Of a DNA stretch of 64,000 nucleotides, positions 34,611 through 46,750 are shown piece by piece (within the stretch, counting starts at the first letter, position 1; each line of letters begins with the position of its first letter). The translations under genes and the position numbers were made by a program. Origin of the DNA: Larimichthys crocea (Eukaryota; Chordata; Actinopteri; Sciaenidae); assembly GCF_000972845.2 (NCBI RefSeq), contig NC_040028.1, positions 21,636,705-21,700,704 of the forward strand. The letters are read 5' to 3'. The notes below the pieces were generated by a model. It had not been told where the DNA came from. It ran no database searches and saw only the letters and a program-made list of their open reading frames with translations.

Positions 34611-37600
34611 CAGCAGCTCCTGCTTAGAAAGTCTTTGAAATGAAAATGAAACACGTAACGCTGTCGTATGTTTGAAGTTCATAAAGTCTTTTTCTGATTC
34701 GTCTCCTGATGGACAGTGAAGTAAACTTTACAGCAGTCAGCAGCTTCTATGGACATGATGGCAGAGGAGCAGAGAGTGAAGAGGACGCTGACGGAGGAAG
34801 CTAAGAAGAGAAAAGGAGAGAGTGAGCGAGCAAGAAGCCGCCGGACAAGAGTAAATGTGGGACTGACTTTTAGTGGTTGGTGAGAGCTTGGTGAAATAAA
34901 AGGCTGAAAGACAGACGCCGAGCTGGGCTGACTGCTGCTGGACTAGGCAGTGATATCAGCTGCTGCTGGTTGATGATTGGCTGAACATATTCCCACGGTG
35001 GATGAAGGTGGTGCACGTACCTGCTGCATGCTGTGCATGCTCTGCTGCAGCAGCTGGATCTGAGCCTCTGGACTGTGTGTGTGTGTGTGGGTGTGTTCGT
35101 CGTCCACTCGGCTCGATCTCATTTGTTCTTTCCTCAGAAGCTCCACCTCGTTCCTGTAGGCGTCCAGCTGCCAGCGCAACGAGTCGTTCTCCTCCTTCAG
35201 AGACGCCTGAGACTGATCGAACAGTCCTACAGGAGGAGAGGAGGAGAGAGGAGAGGAGGAGAGAGGAGAGGAGGAGAGGAGGAGAGATGAGAGGAGAGAG
35301 GAGAGGAGGAGAGGAAGAGAGGAGGAGAGGAGAGAGGAGAGGAGAGGGGAGGACAGGAAGAGAGGAGGAGAGGAGAGAGGAGAGGAGAGGAGAGAGTCGG
35401 TTTGTTGTCATGACAACAGAGACAGAAAAAACCTTGTAAAATACTGTGAATGATGACCTCACACATGATGACCTCACACATGATGACCTCACACGTGATG
35501 ACCTCACTCATGATGACCTCACACATTATGACCTCACACGTGATAACCTCACTCATGATGACCTCACTCATGATGACCTCACACGTGATGACCTCACACG
35601 TGATGACCTCACACATTATGACCTCACACGTGATGACCTCACACGTGATGACCTCACATGACCTCACACATGATGACCTCACGACCTCACACGTGATGAC
35701 CTCACATGACCTCACTCATGATGACCTCACACATTATGACCTCACATGTGATGACCTCACTCATGATGACATCACTCTCTCTCGTACCGTTCTCCGTTCG
35801 AATCCTCTTGCAGGGATTCTCGTCCGAGTCGTCGTCGGACATCTCCATCTCCTCCTCTCTCCGGATGCCCATGATCTCCTCGCTGTGGGCGTTCCTCAGC
35901 TCCTGAAACATCAAGTGGACACGAGTCCAGCAGAGTCCAGAGCACGACACTTTCTTAACTCTTATAATCTGTCTGTCAAACAAACTAATAACGCTCAGGC
36001 TGTGGCGGTGCATAAACAATAATCAGGTGATGTCATATACAGACATCTGTCTTTCTACAGTCGATTAAAAACAAACTTCCCTTCCACGGTGGAAGTTAAA
36101 CTGTCACTTAAAAGACAAAATGTGTGAAGTGTGGGACATTCAGTCTGCAGTGAAATAAAAGAAGACAGAGACATCAGAATATGTCCTGGGTAAAGTCAGG
36201 ATTCAGATTTGAGCTGTAGCTGTTGATCGTTGCAGTCAGCACTGGCTCTGACTCTCCTACTCCATCTGATACAGTCATCTATGGCCGGGCCTCACTGATT
36301 ACTGTACCAAACTTAGGGCTCATGAACCCGATAAATAATATTATTTACAGAGACTCAACAGTTCCCACCACGAGCGAGCACGTGGCCACAGCGGCGTGGG
36401 AAAACCTGAGCATGTATTCACGTCTTCTTAAAGAGACGGGACAAGCTTCAGCTGCATCATCAGATCTGTACGGAGAGACATTCAGCGTGTTTCACTGTTG
36501 CTATAGAAACATGTGTAGACTTACCACCGATACATAAAGAGGACTGCTGAGTACTAGACATGCTGTCAGGTGTCTCTGCCTCTTACCTCGGCATCAACCA
36601 CAAACTTTACAAATGTCAGACAGAGTTATCCGTCGTCAGACTGGACTGATTCAAATGCAGAAATGAAAACAGATCAAACAGAAAATAAAGAAAACATGAA
36701 ACATGTTCAAACAAGTTTTTGTCTGAAATGCTGAATGTTACATTCAAACCTAATTTATGGAAAATACAATGATTACAGTCATTTTCTGTTTTTTTTAAAT
36801 TGAATATGAAACTCTAAAATGTATTTGAATTAACAACCAAATGCCTAATGACAAATACAGAATAATGCCTTTATTATATACACAGTCTTTTTCCATTTTC
36901 TTAAATTACATACAAATGTCTGTACAATGAGAACAATGATCTCTAATGAAATATGGAATTTATTATTAATAATTATACGTCTCATTGTATTTTTGAAGTA
37001 AATCTTTTTAGTTTTACAGAAATGTAAAACTGAATTTATGGAAAATACAAGTTTGAACAGTTCAGAATAATTCCATTAAAATCATTTTACTGACAAATAT
37101 TTTAACTGACAGTGTTTCTTTATTAAATATGTATGTAAAATGACAAAATTATCTAATTATTATATAAATGTTTACGTCCACACAACACCACTCTTCATGT
37201 TACGCTGTCCTGATGACGTCGGAGTACTCGTGTTGTGTGATCCCATCACAACACGCTCTCTAGTTTACGTGTTGGATTTGTTTTGATTTCTGCATTTTAA
37301 TTTCCATATTTTCCCGCACAGATCAAACTAAACTCCACGGAGCAACAGGCTGCTCCACGCCTGAACCCACCCCGCCCTCGAGTGCTGACTGAGCTGCAAA
37401 CAGATCCTCCTCCTTCGTACACAAACATGCTCATGTTCTGACTTGTTATCTAGATTTGACTCTGGATGAATAATTGATCAGAGACTTAACCCTGGAAATC
37501 ACTGTTGCCATGGCAGCGCCTCACACTTTCCAGGAGGCGTCAGATCTTTGCCTTCATCTGTGCTGCAGGGAGGAAGAGAGTGTACCGGCTCAGAGGATCA

Positions 37601-40600
37601 GAGGCCAGAGTCTGACTGACTGACTGACTGACTGACTGACTGACTGACTGACTGGCTGAACACAGCATGTCCTGTGGGGCTGCCTGTCAGCTCTCCTGGG
37701 GAGCAGAGAAGAAAGCGGTGGGTGGGGTGGGAGGAGAGGACAGAAGAAGGTGTACCAACCTCACACTGCTTGCGCCAAATGTCTATGTTCTTGCGCTGTG
37801 CTTTTGAGAAATGGTCCCATGCCTTTTGCCTGGTGGCGGCGGTGAAAACAGTGGTGATCTGCTCGACTTTGGGGTGAACAGGGAGGAGAGGGAGGAGGAG
37901 GAGGAGGAGGAGGAGGAGGAGGAGGAGGAGGAGGAGGACGGAGAGGCGGCAGGGTCAAGAGGAGGAGGTCAAACATAATCTGAAAGCCTTTATGTAGCGT
38001 TGTAGCACTGACGGAGGCTCGTACAGCAGGGACAGAGGAGATGGACCGTGTGACACTGAGGACAGGTTTGTCTTTGTTAAGGAACAGTTCACTGTGTCAT
38101 CGTCTGCTCAGCTCAGACTGCACGTCATGGACGTCTTCATGTCATGGACGTCTTCATGTCATAGACGTCTTCATGTCATGTCATGGATGTCTTCATGTCA
38201 TGGATGTCTTCATGTCATGTCATGGACGTCTTCATGTCCTTGCATGTGGTCTTCATGTCATGTCATAGACGTCTTCATGTCTATGTCATGGATGTCTTCC
38301 TGTCATTCTGTCTTCATGTCATGTCATGGACGTCTTCCATTGTCATGGATCGTTCTTCATGTCCTGTCATAGACGTCTTCATGTAATGGAGTCTTTCATT
38401 GGATGTTTCCAGGCATTCAGGGACGTCTTCATGTCATGTCATGGATGTCTTCATGTCATGTCATGGATGTCTTCATGTCATGGATGTCTTCATGTCTTGG
38501 ATGTCTTCATGTCATGGATGTCTTCATGTCTTGGATGTCTTCATGTCATGGACGTCTTCATGTCATGGATGTCTTTATGTCATGGATGTCTTCATGTCAT
38601 GACATGGATGTCTTCATGTCATGGACGTCTTCATGTCATGTCATGGATGTCTTCATGTCGTCTTCATGTCATGTCATGGATGTCTTCATGTCATGGACAT
38701 CTTCATGTCATGGACGTCTTCATGTCATGGATGTCTTCATGTCATGGATGTCTTCATGTCATGTCATGGATGTCTTCATGTCATGGACATCTTCATGTCA
38801 TGGATGTCTTCATGTCATGGATGTCTTCATGTCATGTCATGGACGTCTTCATGTCATGGATGTCTTCATGTCATGTCATGGATGTCTTCATGTCTTGGAC
38901 GTCTTCATGTCATGTCATGGACGTCTTCATGTCTTGTCTGATTGGATACATTTATTGACTTAATGACCTGACTCAATCTGACTGTTTCTCATTTGAAGCT
39001 GATCTGAAGCTCGTGGAGCGACATCACTGCTGACTCCTCATCGATGCTGACAGTCAGCCAGTGATGACGTCCAATGTCCTCTACAGTCTGTTTCCTCTTC
39101 ACAGTCAGGTTCCTACGACATGCTACAGTAAAACTTTGATTCACTTTAATCACTGAACTAAACCAGACTTTCATTTCAACATTAATGATGAGTCATTCAT
39201 TCACATCTCTGACAATATTCACAAATGGATTCATTATTTGGATTATTTGATCGGTGGACCCTCATGAAAAGAAATTCTAAATAACATTGATGGAGGAATG
39301 GACACATATTGGCACTTGAATGAATGAATGATACTTTTCTGCTCCTTCTTGAAGTAAACTCAGAATCTAAACGACCAAACGAGGCCTCGGCATCATCATA
39401 ATCTGTCTAACTGATTTGTTTTACCAGCTGTTCTTCTCTAGAGTCCTCTATAACATTAGAATACTTTAAATAAACTGAACCATCATCAGTCCTTTGTTCA
39501 GATAGAGGGTTTTGTTGCTGCTGTGTCGGATCACTAAATGTACGGAGCTTGGTCTCCTGAACCTGTGAGGCGAAAGCAGCCGAGCTCGTCTGCAGACATG
39601 AACTAAGTGAACATGTAACTGGTCCCAGTACTCCGCAGAGTCCGGACTCACTGAGCAGACGATGACAGAGTGAAGTCCTCCTTTGTCGATTAAAGAAAGA
39701 CATGAATAAACGATGACTCGTGTGATAAACGTGAAAATAGTTCCATTAAAGTAAAGGAGCAGAATATCAGTGAGTTGTACTAACATTGAACGAACATTAA
39801 AAGAACAGATGGTCTCTCTCCTGCTCAGTGCTCTGGACTTACATCAGCTGCTTCACTTCCTGCAGGACTGACAAAGACGACATCCAGCAGAGCGGATCGC
39901 TGATCTTTGATCCTCGTTAAAGAGTTTTAATTAATCACTGAGGATCCATCCGCTCTGGTTGAAATGTCGCCTTTCAGGGTTTTCTAACAGTGACTCAGCA
40001 AAACCTGAATGAACACCTTTTCACACAACATGATGCTGACTGTACTCACCGTCTGCACACCTGTGCACAGGTTAACACACACACAGGTGACCCGCCTTTG
40101 TAAAGATGCATTAAGTTTTCATGCTAGAAGAAGAAGAAGAGGTTTTCAGGCCCAGCGGTCAGCAGATGCTGCTGACCGCTGGGCCTGAAAACCTCTTCTT
40201 CTTCTTCTTCTTCTTCTGAAATAATGGCAGAGGAGAAGAGAGTGACCCAATCGCCGCCTCGCGCTGAGCTGGAGATAATGGAAGTGATGGTGAGACGGAT
40301 GGGGGAGTGTTGTCATGGAGACTGGGCTGAGAGCTGGGCGGAGTAAATGAGTTGCATCGAGGCAGGCTTTGAAACGGAAGCGGTGAAAATGGCTTCATGG
40401 CTGCGCGCCTCTGTAATCTGTGAGTGCACCACACCCCGAGGCAGCGTGAGCTACAGGAGGAGGAGGAGGGACTCACTCATCTAATAACATGAAAACACCG
40501 AAGAGACAGACCTGAAGACATTACAGACTTGAAGTCACGGAGACTACGTCCTGTCTGCTCTGTCCTTACCAAGCTGTCAGACTGCTCCTCTGAATGATGA

Positions 40601-43600
40601 AGCGTTATGACACATGAACGTTATGAACTCACCTGAACATCTGCAGTCACGTCCTCACACGAGGACGTCTCAGTGTGTCTGAAATAAGAAAGCTTCCTTA
40701 CACTGTGTCAGGATGGCCATCAGGGCGTTCTTGAAGGCCTCTTTAGCGCGCTCCATCTCCTCCTCGTGTTGAGCTTTCTCACCCATCAGCCGTCGAACGT
40801 GGCTGTTGGCTGACTGGATCATGGAGTAGAAGTGATTGGCGGTCCGGCGATTGACCTCGCCGCGGTCGATCCAGGTGAACAGCACCGCCGTGGCTTCGCT
40901 GAATTTGTGGTCGTCTGCGGGGGAAGAGGTAGAAAAGTGTGAGGACACAAAGTGGACGGGCTCGTCGTCCTCTTTGGTTTTGGTGACACTGCCGCACATT
41001 ACGACATGAAGCTGGGTTTGTACTTTTACTGAAGCAGGATTATAAATGCAGGACAGTTACTGTCAATGGTTGCATTGCTCTTTGTATTGCTCAGTAAAGA
41101 ATCTTCTCACTGGCTTCTTGTTTCATGGATCATCACATCCAACAGTGACTCAACAGTTGGATGTGAGTCGTACTTCATGGGACCTTTAACATTCAATCAG
41201 GCTAAACAAACAGCAGAGCAGCTAGTGAGGATTCAAATCCTTCTCCTGGGGCGTTCACTGTTCATGGTTCTGTGAGTCAGCCACAGACGCTGAGCACAAA
41301 AGGCATTTTTGATTTTCAACTTTCCAACCAAAGGCGGGAGCTGCGTTCGGTCTCGCTCATAAAAAGTCTCGGCGGGCCTCCGTCGACTGCTTTTACCCCC
41401 ATTTGAATAATAATTGAACGGAGCCGCGGACGACAGCAGAACAGAGTGAATTAGAGAGCGTTTAATGAGCTCAATACACGACCTGTAAGAAGACACTTTC
41501 AACGCTCCGATAAAGCCTCCATTCACACGCAGCAGCAGATTACAGCCACATTACTGCGAGCACAATGAGGCAGAGCTGAGCGGGGACGACGGAGCAATAA
41601 TGGAAATGTATTTCCCAGCTGTTTGAAGTGAAGAATGAATTCAAGAAGGTAATTCAGAGGAGAAACATGCTTGTTTATGTTCAGCAGCTTTGGGCTTTAG
41701 AGGGAAAGTGGAGATGAAGAAGCAAACAGTGACAGAAGGAAGCAATGAGAGCGGCTGGTCTCCAACAGACGAGGCAACGTTACAACTGAGCTGTCAGTAG
41801 ATCACAGTGAAGCTGTGAAGGTCTCTTTTGCTCTGAGATGGGTTTAATGTGGAGCAGCTGGATCCATGAACATGTTTCACCTCTCTGACTGACTGGTGGG
41901 GAAACCCAGGTCTTCATTCATCACACCACTGTTTCCACTCGGTGTGTTAGTGCTCTTGTTGTTATGCAGACTGAGTTACCAAGGTTACCTGAGATCTGGC
42001 GTGACTGGCGGTCGTTAAGCTCACCTGAAGTCCGTCAGTAAGTGTGACTGTCGTTAGATTCAAACATTACATTTCAGAAAACCTGTGGAAGTGTCATGAC
42101 ATACCTGTTAATAATCTGACTGTGATTCAGTCTGAACACGGCTGTATGAGCAGAGACGTGGTCACAGCGTTTTCTCTGCATTCTTACATTTTGTTCAACA
42201 GATTCAAACCATGAAATGTTCAAAATGACACAACTGTACTTTGATTTAATGGAGCCGGAGAAGAGGAAGAGGAAGAAGAAGAGGAAGAAGAAGAGGAAGA
42301 AGAGGAAGAAGAGGAAGAAGAGGAAGAAGAGGAAGAAGAGGAAGAGTGGGTTGTAAAGGTCAGTTTCTCTCTCTGAGGAAGCAGCGTTGAACTCACGGTA
42401 ACGAGCAGCTGGATTTAAATGGATTCCTGTGTTAATGAACGCAGTGAAAACACTCGGACTGTTCCTGAGTGTTTTCACTTCATGAAGCGCAGCAGAGGAA
42501 GAAAAAGAGGATGAGGAGGAGGAGGAGGAGGAGGAGGAGGAGGAGGAGGAGGAGGAGGAGGACCTTCACACTCCTCCACAGAAACATCCTGCATGACTCG
42601 CTTCTGACTCTTCCACACCTCCCACGTCTCGTGTCCTTCCACAAACTCTGCTGGAAAGCAGGACAGAAAGGAAAGAAACCAGACCAGGACCAGGACCAGG
42701 ACCAGGACCAGGACCAGGACCAGGTCCGGATCCATCTCCTCGGATCGATGTGTATTTTAGAAGCGAGGTGGGGGATGATGAAGCACCTGTGCAGGTGGAT
42801 GCTGCTTCAGTTTGATTCACTTTGAACTGAGTCAGATAATCAGCAGCGTCCATCGTCACATGCAGACGAACTCGTTTTGGACTTTAAAGTGAAGAAATGT
42901 GAAGAACGGATCATCCACGATCACATGAACACAAACTGCAGTGTTCCCCTCTGACCAGCAGGGGGCGCTGCAGCTGCCTGCTCACGCTGCAGGCACATTT
43001 CCCATTGACTGTAAAACGTGCAGTATATACAGTAACTATATAACTTATACAACCATACAACTGTGGACATGCAATCTGTTAATTTAAATAAGCATTTTCT
43101 GCCTCCTTAAACTGTATATAAATACATGTCAAATGAAAATAATCATCTGTAATTAAATACGTAGCTAATTATTGTTACGACACAATGTTGAATTATTGTT
43201 CATGTGTACTTTGACATTTGATACATCTGGATACAAACCGTTCCTGTAAAACTTGAACTGAAAGTTTCATTAAGTTTTTAATGAATAATAACGATAATAT
43301 CATTTTATATGTCGGCTGTTCACCGTGTTCACTGGAAGGCAGACGCTGTCACGAGCTGTGGGGTGAAACTCACGCTGGTGATTGGCTACTGTGATTTAAA
43401 TCCACGACATACATGACAGACGAGGAAGTGGACACACTCCACTTCCTGTTTCAAACAGACTCTGTTTTTAATCTGCAACACAACAATAATAACGTGCAGA
43501 CGTGAACACGTGGACAGACGTGGACACACGTGGACACGTGGACAGACGTGGACAGACGTGGACAGACGTGAACACGTGGACAGACGTAAACAAACGTGGA

Positions 43601-44113
43601 CAGACGTGAACACGTGGACACACGTGAACAGACGTGGACAGACGTGGACAGACGTGAACACGTGGACAGACGTGGACACACGTGGACAGACGTGGACAGA
43701 CGTGAACACTTGGACAGACGTGGACAGACATGAACAGACGTGGACACACGTGGACAGACGTGGACACACGTGGACAGACGTGGACACACGTGAACACGTG
43801 GACACACGTGAACAGACGTGGACACACGTGGACAGACGTGGACAGACGTGGACACACATGGACAGACGTGGACACACGTGGACAGACATGGACAGACGTG
43901 GACACACATGGACAGACGTGGACACACATGGACAGACGTGGACACACGTGGACAGACATGGACAGACGTGTGCGTGTGTTAAATCAGTGTTCAGTTGACA
44001 AACAGCTGTTTGTATCAGGATGGAGAACATCAATAATTGTTCAGGTCCATGAATGATTCATTTGAAATTGTTATGAGGTATCACAGCAGGTGACGTGCAG
44101 CATGGGAGATTAT

Positions 44114-44173
<60 letters not shown>

Positions 44174-46705
44174 ACATGATTTTGATGAACATGACTGCTT
44201 GTTTGTCATCATGGTAACCATGACTACAGCTCCTCACCTTTCAGTCTCTCCGCGAGCAGCGCCGCCTCGTGTTCAGAGTAGTGTACGATGGGCGGAGGAG
44301 ACGGCGGTCGCAGTCGGTCTTCGTGGATCTTGCGCCGGTGTCTTTCCTCTCTGGCCAGGAAGCGCTGTTTACACTCCCATTCGTACAGGTCGTCTCTGGC
44401 CTGGGCGAAGTCCACGTGGATCCTCCCCGAGTCCTTTTTATCAGTGCTGGACCCGATACGCATCCGATATCCTGAGAGGAGACAACATAAACATGTGACT
44501 TTAACTTTAAATGAGGTAACCGATGTTCTGGGCCTGAAAACCTCTGAGCTCACAGTACGGCTAACAAACTGAGCTAACAGCAGCTAACAGCAGCTACAGT
44601 TGGCAGCAGACATGAGTCAGTGTCGCATCAATGAAACGCTCACCTGACAGGTAAATAGCTTTGTCCACCATGAACTCCTCACTGAAGCGGATGTGGCAGA
44701 AGTTCTTCTTGCTCTTGCGGATGGCGATGATCTCCCCGCACTGGTCGAACACTTCCCTGATGATTTCCTCGGTGGCGTTCTCTGGCAAACCGCCGACAAA
44801 CACCGTCTTACAGCCGGGGGGGCGTTCCCGTGTCGACGGAGGAGGCAGGTCTGAAGAACAACAACACCACCGGACGTTTGAGGAACTGCAGTTTACCTGT
44901 ATCTGAGCAGGAGTCCCTGAATAATGTCCTGCTGTCCGTGTTGTACTTACTGGGGTTCTGTGGGAACAGAGTGCAGCTCTTGCAGTGAATAATCTCCTTG
45001 ATGACTGGCATGTCGGGGGGTACGGGCGGAGGAGGGACCAGGCTGATGCCCGCCATCATCGGGTTTATGGGTGCAATGATGCCCAGCCCGGGGTCGAACC
45101 TCTGGATACACAGAGAGTCTGCAGGACAGGACAACACGACAGGTTACAAGACAGAACAGTGAAGTGATATCAATAATACAAAGAGCTGTCAGCTCAACAG
45201 CAAACCTCCACAGCGATCCGTGACACGACTGCACCTATGTTTGCTTTAAAACAGTCATGTGATTACCTCCATATAATCAACACTGAAGCTCATGAAGACC
45301 CGAATCTGCTGAGGATCAGTAACCACAGAGTACTCCGTTATGATTTGGAGACTTTCAAATAAAATTAAAATTTGTCCTATTGCGATCTCAGATTCTCACT
45401 ACATGATTATTGCAGCCAAAAGATATTATCATAATGAACTCAAAACATGAGAGTGGGAACAACACATATAGAGCAGAAAGAAACGGGAATGATTCAGAAG
45501 ACTCTAAGATTTAATATGTACAATACGATCGGTCACTACCCAGAGCTCGTGACTACAGGCGAGGGTTGGAACATCGATGGACTGAAAGATCGAGAGCTTT
45601 GCCTTCCAGCTCGGCTCCCTCTGAACCACAACGCTCCGGTACAACATCCACAGTACTGCCGACACCGCACCAACCCGCCGTCCATCTCATTTCACTCATG
45701 AACAACACCCTGATACACTCCCAACCTCAATCTAATAAAGTGACATTTTACTGCATAATAAACAATCCTCCTGCAATTTTACCTGCAAAGGAGTATTTTT
45801 GTTGTATTGGTACTTTTATTAAATATCTAATGATTGTGAACGAGGAGATAAAGACGTGGAGGAACAACATGTGGTCCAGTTCAGATGCAAAGAGCTCTAA
45901 ATGAGCTGTACTGAACCCGACAGGTAATTAAATACACATTAACCGATGATTAATGTTTCATATTTTCAAGTAGTAATTTGTACCCTGGAATTAATCATTG
46001 TGCACAAATCGAGTCCCCGAATGGCTGATTTAGAGCATTATTCCAATTAAAGAAGTGATGACAACACTCATTAGGAACCTGGCATCCAACACTGCAGTAA
46101 TGTCAGGAAATGAGGAGAAGATTGTGGTGTAATACATCAGAATACATAAAGAAAATCAGAGCTATACATGCAGAGGAGGGACAGAGATACACAGCATCAC
46201 TATCAGGGAGAAAATCCAATCTCGAGTGTGTTAATGAAAGGTAGAAGAGGAAGCAGAAGCTCGTTGTCGGAGGAGAAGACGTCTGTTCTTTCAGGACAAA
46301 GAGAAATTGAAGGAGAAGATAAAGAGCGAGGAGCGAGGAGGAGGCGACAGGAGCAATGTCTCAGCTGTCTGGGTGAAAATAGAGCAGGCAGGGTGGAGGA
46401 AGGCGGTGCAGCGTCGCATGTTCCCATCTACAACACTGCAATAACAAGGGAGCAGGAGGAACAAAACGTCAGCAGAAAACCCCACCACCACCACCACCAC
46501 CACCACCAACCCCCAGCCAAGCACCATCCCCCACCGCCCAGCCCACACAGCCACCACAGAGGAGAACGAAGTGATGCAGATTACAGGCGAGGGGAGCTGT
46601 CACAGCGGCAGAGGACCAACGTCCTTTACACTAATCCAACAGAAAGAAATGTTTCTTTTGCCGCTCAGCGTGGACGACTGACAGAACGCAGCACTGATTC
46701 AGTCT

Positions 46706-46750
<45 letters not shown>

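Larger units (their letters stand above)
33523..34700. other. enox1 intron
   Basis: Two TG microsatellites (34327-34391 and 34569-34609); otherwise nothing recognised. Confidence 0.6.

Noticed and set aside
38041..38963. Repeated [17 protein letters not shown] ORFs in three plus frames
   Set aside because: The 17/22-bp minisatellite is open in every frame; no coding constraint.
43386..44056. ORFs of about 160-215 codons on both strands (TWTDVDRRG / CVHVCPRLS)
   Set aside because: 10-bp minisatellite read in all frames.
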